Of a stretch of DNA of 52,336 nt, positions 33,592 through 43,687 are shown in pieces. Within the stretch, counting starts at the first letter, position 1. Each line of letters opens with the position of its first letter. The notes under the pieces were generated by a model. That model was not told where the DNA came from. It did not search any database and saw only the letters and a program-made list of their open reading frames with translations. The stretch is from Pseudomonadota bacterium. Lineage in GTDB: Bacteria > Pseudomonadota > Alphaproteobacteria > Rhizobiales > Beijerinckiaceae. The stretch lies in contig JAEWKH010000030.1 of assembly GCA_023386155.1 (NCBI GenBank), positions 1-52,336 of the forward strand, given 5' to 3'. The translations under genes were made by a program, and so were the position numbers.

Positions 33592-33981
33592 ATGGACATC
33601 GCGCTCGATAAGGTTTGCGAACTCATTCTCCGGGTCAGGGCCATCGATGTGAAGGAAGGCCTCACCGATCCGGCCTCGGGCTCGAACCCTATCGACGACG
33701 GCAGCATCGATGCCCTCACCTCCGCGCCGGACGATGCCACCGAGGAGGAGATCCGCGACGTGATCGCCGGCCTCAACGACGACGAGCGCGCCGACCTGAT
33801 CGCCCTCGTCTATATCGGCCGCGGCGACCTGGAGCCCGAGGAATGGGGCGCCGCCGTGCGCCTCGCCCGGGAGCGCGAGGCGGCAAGCTCGCTCTCGACC
33901 GCCGACTGGCTCATCGGCATCCCGAATCTCGCCGACCTCCTGGACGAGGGCCTCGCCGCCATGGGCCGCAGCTGCGCCTGA
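33592..33981 (+). CDS. DUF3775 domain protein
   Basis: The 129-residue acidic protein matches DUF3775, with the conserved ELVRDVIAG-like EEEIRDVIAGLNDDERADLI followed by ALVYIGRGDLEPEEWGAAVR and the C-terminal STADWLIGIPNLADLLDEGL. The family is typical of alphaproteobacteria and of unknown function. AAGAGG lies upstream of the ATG. It is divergent from the C13-like peptidase gene. Confidence 0.9.
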   Translation: MDIALDKVCELILRVRAIDVKEGLTDPASGSNPIDDGSIDALTSAPDDATEEEIRDVIAGLNDDERADLIALVYIGRGDLEPEEWGAAVRLAREREAASSLSTADWLIGIPNLADLLDEGLAAMGRSCA

Positions 33982-34130
33982 GGCCGCCCGCATCACCTCC
34001 TTGTGACAACGGCCGGACAGCCGCCCGGCCCGGTTTTCCCTGTGGATCGGCATCGCCGGTACGGTGACGGCGCCCTAATTGTGACACGGATCAAGCCAAT
34101 AATTCCTGCCTACTCCCAAAGGAGAATGTC

Positions 34131-34358
34131 ATGGCTCCGCGCCAGCCCCCGGAGAACCCGGACGACGTGCAGAGTGAGTTGCTTCAGGCCGTCAACGAGG
34201 CCCTGAACGACCTCGCCCCCGTGAACGACCCGGTCGAGGACCTGCCCCTCACCGAGATGCAGCAGGCTCCGCAGGAGCCCGTGTCCCCGGACGAAACCGA
34301 GGTCGAGATCGACCGCATCGAAGCCTATCTGAGGGGTCCGACGGCGTTCACCGCCTGA
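34131..34358 (+). CDS. Small acidic hypothetical protein
   Basis: The 75-residue protein is acidic and proline-rich (LLQAVNEALNDLAPVNDPVE; PQEPVSPDETEVEIDRIEAY). It has no membrane segment and is probably disordered with a short helix. A strong AAAGGAG site precedes the ATG, supporting expression. Low-complexity sequence prevents family assignment. It sits alone between the DUF3775 gene and the type IIG-like gene; 34359-34639 contains no further gene. Confidence 0.6.
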   Translation: MAPRQPPENPDDVQSELLQAVNEALNDLAPVNDPVEDLPLTEMQQAPQEPVSPDETEVEIDRIEAYLRGPTAFTA

Positions 34359-34639
34359 CCCCGACCGCCCGCCTGCCCGCATTCGCGGGTCCTCCCGCAT
34401 GGCAATGGCACAGGGGCAAGGCCCCGGCCTCATTTCAACATTCCCGCCCAAAGCATCGTATGAGCCTGCCCTCACGGCATCATTGTTGATGGGCGGGAGC
34501 AGGATGCCTCGCGAGGCCGGAACCGTTCCCGAGGGGCCGTTCTGAACCTTACGTTGCAGCACTGCCCATACGAAGAGCTCACAGAAGGGCAATCTACAAA
34601 TACCGGTTGCGAATCGTTTCATAGCAACGTTCGCACCCG

Positions 34640-37600
34640 ATGCCTCTTCCCGCCGATCCCGTCGAAGCCTTCATCACCCGATGGACCGCCCGGGAGGGCG
34701 GCGCGGAGCGGGCCAATTACCAGATGTTCCTGTCGGAGCTCTGCGATGTCATCGGCGTGCCGCGCCCCGAGCCGTCCGGCCAGGAGCGGGAGCTGAACGA
34801 TTACGTGTTCGAGCGCGCCGTTCGCCCGCGCGACACCGACGCGACGACGGCACCGAAGCGCATCGACCTCTACAGGAAGAACGCCTTCATCCTGGAGGCC
34901 AAGCAGTCGCGCCTGCCGGGCAAGCAGAAGGCCATTCCCGGCCAGCTTTCCATGCTCGCCGAAGAGCCCGCCGATCTCGGGAAGAAGAGCATCGCCCGCG
35001 GCTGGGACGTGATGATGAAGAATGCGCGGCAGCAGGCGGAATCCTACGTCTTCCTGCTCGATGCGCACCATCCCGCGCCGCCCTTCATCATCGTCTGCGA
35101 TGTCGGCCATTGCCTGGAGCTTTACGCGGATTTCACCGGAACCGGACGCGCCTACAGCCACTTCCCGGACCGCAACGAGTTTCGCATCTACATGGAGGAT
35201 CTTCGCGACGAGGCGACGCGCACGCTCCTGAGGCGCGTCTGGCAGGAGCCGCATGCGCTCGATCCGTCGAGGGAATCGGCCCGCGTCACGCGCGACATCG
35301 CCAGGCGCCTCGCACAGGTGAGCAAGGCACTGGAGGAGCGCGGCTTCCATGCGGAGGACGTGGCGCATTTCCTCATGCGCTGCATCTTCACCATGTTCGC
35401 GGAGGACGTCGAGCTCCTGCCCGAAGGCGCTTTCACGCAGCTGCTGAAGGAGTGCATCGATCATCCCGATGCCTTCGCGCCGCTGCTCGAGGAGCTTTGG
35501 GTGAAGATGGACGAACCGCAGCACGAGCGGCGTTTCTATTCCCTGTTCAAGAAGCATCTGCGCCACTTCAACGGCAACCTGTTCAAGCAGGCGCGCGCCT
35601 TCCCGCTGGGCCGGGAGGACATCGGCGAACTGTGGGAAGCCTCGAAGGCGAAATGGACCGAGGTCGACCCCGCCATCTTCGGCACGCTGCTTGAACAGGC
35701 CCTCGACAAAACGGAGCGCCGGAAGCTCGGCGCCCATTACACGCCGCGCGCCTATGTGCTGCGCCTCGTGGAGGCGACCGTCATGGAGCCCCTGCGCGAG
35801 GACTGGCAGAACGCCCTGCGCAAGGCCGAGCACGCGAAGGAGACCGGCGACGAGAAGGCGGCGATTGCCATCGTGCGCGCGTTCCATCGCCAGCTCTGCG
35901 CCACCCGCGTGCTCGATCCCGCCTGCGGCACCGGCAACTTTCTCTATGTGGCCCTGGAGCTGATGAAGAAGCTCGAAGGGGAGGTGCTGGAGACGCTGGC
36001 GCAGCTCGGCGAGCCGGAGAGCATGGGCCTCGACCGCGAGACCGTGGATCCGCACCAGTTCCTCGGCCTCGAACTCAACCCGCGCGCCGCGGCGATTGCC
36101 GAACTCGTGGTGTGGATCGGCTATCTCCAGCAGCATTACCGCAACCGCACCGGTCATCCGTCGGAGCCGATCCTGCGCGCCTTCGAGAACATCAATTTCG
36201 GCAGGCGCCACGGCTACGACGCAGTGCTGACCTGGGACGGCTATCCCGTGCCGCAGGTGGCGGAGAAGGACGGCAGGCGCATCGAGACCTATCCGAACGC
36301 CCGCAGGCCGGAATGGCCCGAGGCGGAGTTCATCGTGGGCAACCCGCCGTTCATCGGCGGCAAGGACCTGCGCGCCCGTTTGGGCGATGCCTACACGGAA
36401 GCGCTCTGGGCCGCGCACAAGCACATGAACGACTCTGCCGATTTCGTCATGTACTGGTGGGACCGCGCGGCGGAGTTCCTGACTGCGAAGGGCTCACCGC
36501 TCCGCCGCTTCGGCTTCGTGACCACCAACTCGATCACGCAGGAATTCTCGCGTCGCGTGATGAAGAAGCGCATGGAGGCGAAGACGCCCGTGTCGTTCGT
36601 CATGGCGATCCCGGACCATCCGTGGACGAAGGCTACGAAAGACGCTGCTGATGTGCGCATCGCAATGACTGTCGCCGAGAAAGGAGTGCGCGATGGCGTT
36701 CTGTGCCAAGTTTCAACAGAGGAGCGTTTAGACACGGATGACCCACTCATATCCTTTTATGAACGTCACGGGTTCATCAATCCAAATTTGACGATTGGCA
36801 TAGATGTTACAAGAACCAATCGGCTGCAATCGAACGAAGGACTATGCTCTCCCGGAGTAAAGTTGCACGGAGCAGGCTTTATAATTTCGCAAAAGCAAGC
36901 TGCCGATTTTGGCTTAGGGCACCTTATAGGGATAGAGAGCCACATTCGGCGCTATCGCAACGGTCGCGATCTTACTTCATACCCTCGCGATGTCATGGTT
37001 ATCGATCTATATGGATTGCATGCCGACGAGGTGCGCCAGCGGTTTCCCAAAGTTTACCAGCATCTACTTACTGCTGTTAAACCGGAGAGAGATCTAAATC
37101 CTAGAAATTATAGACGTGAGAATTGGTGGCTTTTTGGCGAGAATAATCCGGATGCGAGGAAGAGCTGGAAAGGGCTGCCGCGGATAATTGCTACTGTAGA
37201 AACTATGAAACACCGGGTGTTTCAATTTCTTACAACTGATATTTTGCCAGACAATAAGCTTCTCGTTATCGCATCAGAAGATGCGCTTCTACTTGGGATT
37301 TTATCATCGCGCGCTCACGCCATTTGGTCAGATCATGTAGGTGGATTACTAGGACCGACGCCTGTTTATGTAAAATCCAAAGTCTTCGATCCCTTCCCCT
37401 TCCCCGATCCGCCCGAGTCCCTGAAAGCCGAAATCCGCGCCGTTGCGAAGGAACTCGATGCGTTCCGAAAGCAGCGTCAGGCCGAGCATCCGAAGCTCAC
37501 GCTGACGCAGATGTACAATGTGCTGGAGAAGCTGAAGGCAATGGAAGCAGGACGCTTCAAATCCCCCTCCCCCTTGTGGGGAGGGGTCAGGGGTGGGGGT

Positions 37601-38266
37601 GTGGGCGACAGCCTGTCCGGCTCTGGCGCCAGCACCCCCCTCTCCAACTCTCCCCCACAAGGGGGGAGAGGGCTCCCTGCGCCTGATCGTGGATCCCCTT
37701 CCCTCGCCTCCGGCTCGCCGGGGATGACACCGGGCATGGCCCTTGCCCTCACCCCCGACGAGGAGCGCATCAAGGACGAGGGGCTGATCCTCACGCTGAA
37801 AAGCTATCACGACGACATCGACCGCCTCGTGTTCCAGGCCTATGGCTGGCCCGAAACGCTCACCGACGAGGAGATCCTCGAACGGCTCGTCGCGCTCAAT
37901 GCCGAGCGGGCGAAGGAAGAGGCGGCGGGGCATGTGCGCTGGCTCAGGCCCGATTACCAGATCCCGCGCTTCGCCAAGGGCGCGGCCGCCGCGAAGGCCG
38001 AGGAACTCGACCTCGCCACGAACGTGGTGGCCATCGACCGCGCCCTGCCGGACTTCCCGAAGGACCGGCACGAGGATTCGCTCGCGGTCGAGCAGGCCCT
38101 CCTGTCCGCCGGGCGCCCCATGGACGCGGCGGCGCTGGCGCGTGGCTTCAAGCGGGGCGGCAAGCGCATCGAGCCGCGCATCGAGCAGGCGCTCCTGACG
38201 CTCGTCCGCTACGGCCGCATCACCGCGACGGCCGACGGCCGCTATCTCGCCCGCAAGGCGGCATGA
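34640..38266 (+). CDS. Single-chain type IIG-like DNA methyltransferase-endonuclease
   Basis: The 1208-residue protein follows the MmeI/Eco57I-type plan: nuclease, methyltransferase and target recognition in one chain. A PD-(D/E)XK-like site lies at D76...E86-x-K88 (KRIDLY, FILEAKQ). A helical linker follows to about residue 400. The adenine methyltransferase core has motif I at about 426 (DPACGTGNFLY) and motif IV NPPF at about 568. The target-recognition region, about residues 665-915 (36640-37390), is far AT-richer than the rest. Residues about 973-1032 are an in-frame intergenic repeat. A C-terminal extension follows. No partner R, M or S genes adjoin. It probably modifies and cuts foreign DNA, but cleavage is inferred from motifs. 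Confidence 0.87.
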   Translation: MPLPADPVEAFITRWTAREGGAERANYQMFLSELCDVIGVPRPEPSGQERELNDYVFERAVRPRDTDATTAPKRIDLYRKNAFILEAKQSRLPGKQKAIPGQLSMLAEEPADLGKKSIARGWDVMMKNARQQAESYVFLLDAHHPAPPFIIVCDVGHCLELYADFTGTGRAYSHFPDRNEFRIYMEDLRDEATRTLLRRVWQEPHALDPSRESARVTRDIARRLAQVSKALEERGFHAEDVAHFLMRCIFTMFAEDVELLPEGAFTQLLKECIDHPDAFAPLLEELWVKMDEPQHERRFYSLFKKHLRHFNGNLFKQARAFPLGREDIGELWEASKAKWTEVDPAIFGTLLEQALDKTERRKLGAHYTPRAYVLRLVEATVMEPLREDWQNALRKAEHAKETGDEKAAIAIVRAFHRQLCATRVLDPACGTGNFLYVALELMKKLEGEVLETLAQLGEPESMGLDRETVDPHQFLGLELNPRAAAIAELVVWIGYLQQHYRNRTGHPSEPILRAFENINFGRRHGYDAVLTWDGYPVPQVAEKDGRRIETYPNARRPEWPEAEFIVGNPPFIGGKDLRARLGDAYTEALWAAHKHMNDSADFVMYWWDRAAEFLTAKGSPLRRFGFVTTNSITQEFSRRVMKKRMEAKTPVSFVMAIPDHPWTKATKDAADVRIAMTVAEKGVRDGVLCQVSTEERLDTDDPLISFYERHGFINPNLTIGIDVTRTNRLQSNEGLCSPGVKLHGAGFIISQKQAADFGLGHLIGIESHIRRYRNGRDLTSYPRDVMVIDLYGLHADEVRQRFPKVYQHLLTAVKPERDLNPRNYRRENWWLFGENNPDARKSWKGLPRIIATVETMKHRVFQFLTTDILPDNKLLVIASEDALLLGILSSRAHAIWSDHVGGLLGPTPVYVKSKVFDPFPFPDPPESLKAEIRAVAKELDAFRKQRQAEHPKLTLTQMYNVLEKLKAMEAGRFKSPSPLWGGVRGGGVGDSLSGSGASTPLSNSPPQGGRGLPAPDRGSPSLASGSPGMTPGMALALTPDEERIKDEGLILTLKSYHDDIDRLVFQAYGWPETLTDEEILERLVALNAERAKEEAAGHVRWLRPDYQIPRFAKGAAAAKAEELDLATNVVAIDRALPDFPKDRHEDSLAVEQALLSAGRPMDAAALARGFKRGGKRIEPRIEQALLTLVRYGRITATADGRYLARKAA
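37557..37735. repeat. Intergenic-type palindromic repeat inside coding sequence
   Basis: CCCCCTCCCCCTTGTGGGGAG and GGGGTGGGGG lead in, and CTCTCCCCCACAAGGGGGGAG leads out with a GC-rich core between. The same arrangement lies between genes at 46451-46613 and partly at 52099-52125. Here it is in frame within the type IIG-like gene and encodes about 60 Gly/Pro/Ser-rich residues. Confidence 0.85.
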
Positions 38267-38376
38267 GGGAGAAGCGTCATCCTGCACCCAATCACGTCTC
38301 AAGACGTTGTCGAAGCTGGAGCAGCCGTGTAGCTGATTCCGACGGCCACGCTTGACCACCTTCGACAGGAGCCTCC

Positions 38377-39444
38377 ATGAGCATCGGGCTGATCGCCTTG
38401 CTGGACGACATCGCGGCCATCGCCAAGGTCGCGGCCGCCTCGCTCGACGATGTGGCCGCCCAGGCGGCCAAGGCGGGCGCGAAGGCCGCCGGGGTGGTGA
38501 TCGACGATGCCGCCGTGACGCCGCGCTACGTGACGGGCTTCTCCGCCGCGCGGGAGCTGCCGATCGTCGGCAGGATCGCCCTGGGATCGCTCAAGAACAA
38601 GCTGATCTATCTCCTGCCCGTGGCCCTCATCTTAAGTCTGTTCGCCCCCTGGGCCATCACGCCGCTCCTCATGATCGGCGGCGCCTATCTCTGCTACGAG
38701 GGATCGGAAAAGGTGTTCGAGGCCCTGTCTCCCCATGGGGCCCACGAGCACGAAAGGGCCGTCGGCGCAGCCACCCGGACGGCGAAGAGCGTCGAGGACG
38801 AGAAGGTGAACGGCGCCATCAAGACGGATTTCATCCTCTCGGCCGAGATCATGGCCATCACCCTCGCCAGCATCCCGTTGGGCTCGACCTGGATGCGGGC
38901 GGTGGTGCTCGCCGTCGTCGGCATCGGCATCACGGCGCTGGTCTATGGCGGCGTGGCCCTGATCGTGAAGGCGGACGATGCCGGCGTGGCGCTCGCCCGC
39001 AGCCGCAGGCCGGTCTCGGCCCTGCTGCGACGCGGGGATGACGGCGAGCCTCTGCACACGGACCGCCTCCTCGCGCCCCTCACCAGGAGCTTCGGCCGCG
39101 GCCTCGTGAAGGCCATGCCGGTCCTGCTCAAGACCCTCGCCATCGTGGGCACGGCCGCGATGGTCTGGGTCGGCGGCGGCATCATCGTCCACGGCCTCGA
39201 AGGCTACGAGTTCGCCGGCCTCGGCCACGCCATCCACGACATCGCCGCGGCCGCGGCCCACGCAGTGCCCAGCCTCGCCGGCGCAGTGGAGTGGCTGGTC
39301 TCGGCCGCCGCCTCCGGCCTCTTCGGGATCCTCCTCGGCGCCCTCCTGATCCCCCTCGTCCACTTCGTCGCGGTGCCGCTCGTGAGGACGCTGCGGCGGG
39401 GAAGCCGGAAGGCCGAGGAGCATATTGCCCGGCCAGAATCCTGA
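38377..39444 (+). CDS. DUF808 (YedI-like) membrane protein
   Basis: The 355-residue protein matches DUF808: an N-terminal helical region with GLIALLDDIAAIAKVAAASL, DDVAAQAAKAGAKAAGVVID and GSLKNKLIYLLPVALILS, then about eight to nine predicted membrane helices. The central cytoplasmic loop carries VEDEKVNGAIKTDFILSAEI, a conserved family stretch. Function is unknown. The ATG at 38377 has AGGAG upstream. It follows the type IIG-like gene by 110 bases on the same strand. Confidence 0.9.
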   Translation: MSIGLIALLDDIAAIAKVAAASLDDVAAQAAKAGAKAAGVVIDDAAVTPRYVTGFSAARELPIVGRIALGSLKNKLIYLLPVALILSLFAPWAITPLLMIGGAYLCYEGSEKVFEALSPHGAHEHERAVGAATRTAKSVEDEKVNGAIKTDFILSAEIMAITLASIPLGSTWMRAVVLAVVGIGITALVYGGVALIVKADDAGVALARSRRPVSALLRRGDDGEPLHTDRLLAPLTRSFGRGLVKAMPVLLKTLAIVGTAAMVWVGGGIIVHGLEGYEFAGLGHAIHDIAAAAAHAVPSLAGAVEWLVSAAASGLFGILLGALLIPLVHFVAVPLVRTLRRGSRKAEEHIARPES

Positions 39445-39470
39445 CAGTCCACTCTATCCATCGCGCCTTC

Positions 39471-42400
39471 TCAACCCGGCTTACGCCGATAACGCCTGCG
39501 GGTGTCGGCCTCTTCCGCCTTCATCTGCCAAGAGCGCGCAAGGTCCTCGTTGCGCGCTATCCCGAGCCCCTCGCGGTATACGCGAGCGAGGGACAACATT
39601 GCATCCGTGTTGCCCTTTACAGCAGCTTTCTCGAACCATTGGCGCGCTCGGGTATAGTCTACCGGCCCGCCTTCACCCTGCAGCAGGAAACGTCCCAGCA
39701 GAGCCATCGCCTCTTCATCGCCTTTCTCAGCGGCTAATTCGTACCAGTGCCTCGCGTCTGATCCCGCTATGCTCCCGCCATTGCCTAGGGCTCTCTCCGC
39801 AAGCATGAAAGCTGATCGGATCTCCCCGGCTTTTGCTGCTTTGACCCGCCATTCAAGCGCAAGTTTCGGATCGGCATCGATACCCCACCCCTGCTCGTAT
39901 GCCATGGCCAGCGCAGCCATGGACAATGCATGTCCTTGCAGGGCGGCTTTGCGCCACCAGTCGTGCGCAACCTCCTCGTTCTGAGCGGCGCCCTGGCCAT
40001 TGTGCGCCATCCATCCGAGAGCATGCATGGCGGAAAGGCTGCCCCGTTCGGCGGCAATCGTGAAGTACTGTCGAGCCTTGGCGAAGTCGCGGTTCAGTCC
40101 GTAGGCATTCAGATAGAGATAACCGAGATTGTAGGCTCCCTGCGCACTGCCTGCTTGAATGGCCTTACGATACCAGGAGATCGCCGCAACATCGTCACGA
40201 AAGCCGCCCAATCCTTCCTTGCTGAAGAAGCCGATTGCGTTCATCGAGACTTCGTCACCGGCACGAGCCGCTTTCTCGTACCATTCGCGTGCAACTTTCA
40301 AATCGACAGGCACACCCTGACCGTGCTCGTAAACCTGAGCGAGATGACGCATGCCCCGCGCGTTTCCGGCGCGAGCGGATTTCTCAAACCAGAGTCTTGC
40401 CTGTTCGAGATTTCGAGCGCCACCTTCGCCATCGCGCAGCATGAGTCCCGCCGAGTACATGCCGATTGGATCGCCGTCACTTGCCACCCGAATGTAAATC
40501 GCTCGCGCGCGCTCCAGATTCTTCGGGCCACCCTGACCAGCATAGTATGTACCAGCCAAGCGCAACTTTCCTTCATTTGAATTACCATCGGCGGCCTTCC
40601 CGTACCAGCGGCGAGCTGCTACGTCATCCTTGGGCACGATCCTTCCTTCGCTATAGAGATCGCCTAGAGCAACCATGGCTCCGGTCACGCCTTTACTTGC
40701 GGCGATCTCAAAATTCCTCTTCGCCTGAAGCGGATCCTTGGCCGTTCCGCGCCCGCTTTCCTGGAGCAGCCCGATGCGAAAAAAAGCGTACCCATATCCC
40801 TTGTTCAGCGACTCCGTATAGAAGGCTGACGCCTTGGCATAATCCGGTTGGACATCTTTGCTTCCGGTCTCGTGAAGATAGCCAATGTAAAATAAAGCGC
40901 GCTCACTCTTCGGCTCCGGTATCCGCTCGAGCCATTCGAGTGCTGCTCGGGGATTGCGCTCGACACCATTGCCAATCGTGAAAGCCATGACGAGTTCTTC
41001 CATGGCCACTGCGTCGCCATCCCGCGCTGCTCTCTCGAACCATGCGATGGCTTGGACAGGATCGGTCTTAACATGGAAGCCCGTCTTCAACACTTCAGCA
41101 TATCGACGTGCGGCAAGGGCGCTGCTCGAAGCCCCTTCTGCATAGAGCTTTGCGGCGCGCTCTTCGTCCTTTGGTCCCCCTATGCCCTTCGCAAGCATCT
41201 GGGCCAGATCCGATGCGGCAAATTTATACCCGCCTTTCACGGCACGTTCCAGCCATGCGCGCGCTTGCGCAGGACTCTTCCGGACGCCCCGGCCGGTCAA
41301 GTGAGCCAGAGCGAGATTGTACATGGCAATACCCACGTCGCCATCCGCAGCCTTGCGCAGCCACCGGCTCGCCAGTCGGTCGTCGTTTGGGACGCCCTTC
41401 GCCTCGTAATAGTGCCATGCAACCTCGTTGGCCGCGGCAGCACTGCCCCGTTGCGCACTCTCCCGGAACAGGCTCAGAGCCTTCCCGTGATCCTGCACGA
41501 CACCCCAGCCACTTCGGTAAAGGAATCCCAGCTCCAACAGCGCCTCCGCATTCCCGCCGGACGCTGCCAGTTCCAGCCAAGCGCGATAGAGCCAGGGATC
41601 GATGCCGTCGTATTCGGGCCTCCAGGCCCGCGCGATCTCGACCATCGCGTTGGTCGATCCGGCTTTTGCCGCCTCGACCTGAATAGCATATCGTGCTTGA
41701 TCTCCGCCTATGGTCTGAACAGCCTTCGAGACTGCTTTCAAAAATGCTGCGTGCATGCCGAGGGCGGTCGGCACCACTCCGCGACCCTGCAAATCCAGGA
41801 GAAGGAGGACCGAATCGGCACGCGAATATCCAGCCTTTGAAGCGCGCGTCAGATACTCACGGGCCGTGATCCGATCCTCGGGTTTTTTGGCATCCTGGAG
41901 CAGCGTCTCGGCAAAGGCGACCATGCCTGCCGGGAGGTTGTCCTTCGCGGCTTGTGCAAGGACATTATAGGCTCTTTCGCGATCCACAGGTCCTCCCACG
42001 CCCAGCTTCAGCATCAGCCCGAAATAGACCCGTGCCAGTTCATCGCCGGCCTTTATTGCCCTTTCATACCAGCTACGCGCGGCCACATGATCCTTCGGGC
42101 CGCCTTCCCCGAACTGCAGCATGTTTGCTGCCCGCCTCATAGCGAAAGCATGGCCCTGCTCCGCAGCTTTGAGGAACCACGCTCTTGCGCCATAGAGGTC
42201 GGATTTTCCGCCAAGGCCTGCGGCCATCATAGAGGCCAGGTTAGCCATGGCGAACCGATGTCCGGACGAAGCAGCGCGTTCGTAGAGGGATCTCGCACGC
42301 ACATGATCCTTGGCTCCGCCGCGCCCCTCCTGCAGCATGACGGCAAGATGGTTCATTGCATCCGCATGACCGTTCCCAGCGGCCTGTTCATAGAACGCTC

Positions 42401-43544
42401 TGGCTGCGGCATAATCACCATCGATCCTCTCAGCCATCAGGCCTTGCCCGTAGATCCCCTCGTCCGACTTCAAAGCGGCGGCGCGCTCATACCATTGGCG
42501 CGCCTCATAGAGGTCCTGCTCGGGTCTGGCTCTGCTAAGCAGATCACCGAGGCGGTTCATAGCAGAGACATAGCCCCCCCTCCCAGCCTCGCGATAGGTG
42601 TCGAGCGCTTTCCTCAGATCCTTCGGGCGACCCTCACCTCGTTCGTAGAGGAGACCGAGTTGGTAGAGTGCACCGCGGTCGAAGAGTGCGGCCGCACGCT
42701 CGAAATGCTGCCGTGCGCGTTCGAACCTGTCGAGGCCTTGTCCGGTGCGTATGGCGAGGATGCCGAGCCCACGCCAAGCCGCCGGATATCCTATCTCTGC
42801 AGCCTGCTCGAAATAGGACTGTGCTTTCTGGAGATCCTTAGGGACACCTGAGCCATCCAGATAAAGGAAGCCGAGATTGACCATAGCGTGCGGACTTCCG
42901 AGGCGTGCAGCATCTTCGTAGAGTTCTCGTGCATATTTCAGGTCCTTTGGCGTATCCAGGCCAAAGGCCTGCTGATCTCCGAGTCCGACGAGACCGACAG
43001 GCTGAATCATTCTGGCTGCACGCATGAACAAGCGGCGGGCTTCTTCATGATCGGGTGCTCCGACATCCCCAAGATCGAGCATGTAGGCGAGGTTCGCTAT
43101 TCCATGCGGATCACCCGCATCGGCAGCGCGCTGGTAGTAGGACTTGGCCGTTTCGCGATTGCGTTCAACACCGATGCCATTGGAATAGAGCCATCCTATC
43201 GTCGTCAGGCTGAACGCATGGCGAGCCTCCGCGGCTCTTTGGAAATGGTGAACGGCAGCTTTATATTCGCCAAGCATGAGATGGGCACGCCCTACAGCAT
43301 GACGCAGCCTTGGAATGTCGGAGTGGGCTTCGAGCGCGGTCTCGCAGACGATCTTTGCCGTAGGCGCATCGAAGTGAGCATCGTAGACGGGCTTTATGGA
43401 AGACGGAACTGTCATGTCTCCCGGGGCCGCCGCCAATCTGTCACAGGCCTTAACGATCGGTCCTGGCACGTGCTCTTCTGCGGCAAAACCCGGACCGTTA
43501 GCAGCAAGTAACCCAACCAAGAGCCCCCAGCGCACGGCTCGCAT
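39471..43544 (-). CDS. Giant Sel1-repeat protein
   Basis: The 1357-residue protein has a signal peptide (MRAVRWGLLVGLLAANGPGFA). After about 90 residues it is an almost unbroken array of roughly 35 Sel1-like repeats of about 36 residues, e.g. A-x2-WYEKAA-x-G-x3-A(M/L)-xLA-xMY-x3-G-V-x-KD. Each repeat is an alpha-alpha hairpin, so the array predicts a long solenoid scaffold for protein interactions in the periplasm or cell surface. The local GC is lower than in neighbouring housekeeping genes. The start at 43544 has GGGGGGAGAG directly upstream. The partner is unknown. Confidence 0.9.
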   Translation of the reverse strand: MRAVRWGLLVGLLAANGPGFAAEEHVPGPIVKACDRLAAAPGDMTVPSSIKPVYDAHFDAPTAKIVCETALEAHSDIPRLRHAVGRAHLMLGEYKAAVHHFQRAAEARHAFSLTTIGWLYSNGIGVERNRETAKSYYQRAADAGDPHGIANLAYMLDLGDVGAPDHEEARRLFMRAARMIQPVGLVGLGDQQAFGLDTPKDLKYARELYEDAARLGSPHAMVNLGFLYLDGSGVPKDLQKAQSYFEQAAEIGYPAAWRGLGILAIRTGQGLDRFERARQHFERAAALFDRGALYQLGLLYERGEGRPKDLRKALDTYREAGRGGYVSAMNRLGDLLSRARPEQDLYEARQWYERAAALKSDEGIYGQGLMAERIDGDYAAARAFYEQAAGNGHADAMNHLAVMLQEGRGGAKDHVRARSLYERAASSGHRFAMANLASMMAAGLGGKSDLYGARAWFLKAAEQGHAFAMRRAANMLQFGEGGPKDHVAARSWYERAIKAGDELARVYFGLMLKLGVGGPVDRERAYNVLAQAAKDNLPAGMVAFAETLLQDAKKPEDRITAREYLTRASKAGYSRADSVLLLLDLQGRGVVPTALGMHAAFLKAVSKAVQTIGGDQARYAIQVEAAKAGSTNAMVEIARAWRPEYDGIDPWLYRAWLELAASGGNAEALLELGFLYRSGWGVVQDHGKALSLFRESAQRGSAAAANEVAWHYYEAKGVPNDDRLASRWLRKAADGDVGIAMYNLALAHLTGRGVRKSPAQARAWLERAVKGGYKFAASDLAQMLAKGIGGPKDEERAAKLYAEGASSSALAARRYAEVLKTGFHVKTDPVQAIAWFERAARDGDAVAMEELVMAFTIGNGVERNPRAALEWLERIPEPKSERALFYIGYLHETGSKDVQPDYAKASAFYTESLNKGYGYAFFRIGLLQESGRGTAKDPLQAKRNFEIAASKGVTGAMVALGDLYSEGRIVPKDDVAARRWYGKAADGNSNEGKLRLAGTYYAGQGGPKNLERARAIYIRVASDGDPIGMYSAGLMLRDGEGGARNLEQARLWFEKSARAGNARGMRHLAQVYEHGQGVPVDLKVAREWYEKAARAGDEVSMNAIGFFSKEGLGGFRDDVAAISWYRKAIQAGSAQGAYNLGYLYLNAYGLNRDFAKARQYFTIAAERGSLSAMHALGWMAHNGQGAAQNEEVAHDWWRKAALQGHALSMAALAMAYEQGWGIDADPKLALEWRVKAAKAGEIRSAFMLAERALGNGGSIAGSDARHWYELAAEKGDEEAMALLGRFLLQGEGGPVDYTRARQWFEKAAVKGNTDAMLSLARVYREGLGIARNEDLARSWQMKAEEADTRRRYRRKPG

Positions 43545-43687
43545 CTCTCCCCCCACACAACACTTATCCTTGCTTGGATGTCCATAAAAGCTCAGTTGAA
43601 TGAAATATACAAAATAACGTTGCGTAACCATCGGGCATAGCCGCCTTCACCCTTCCATTCCCGGAGCGTTCGTACCATATTCGTTCT

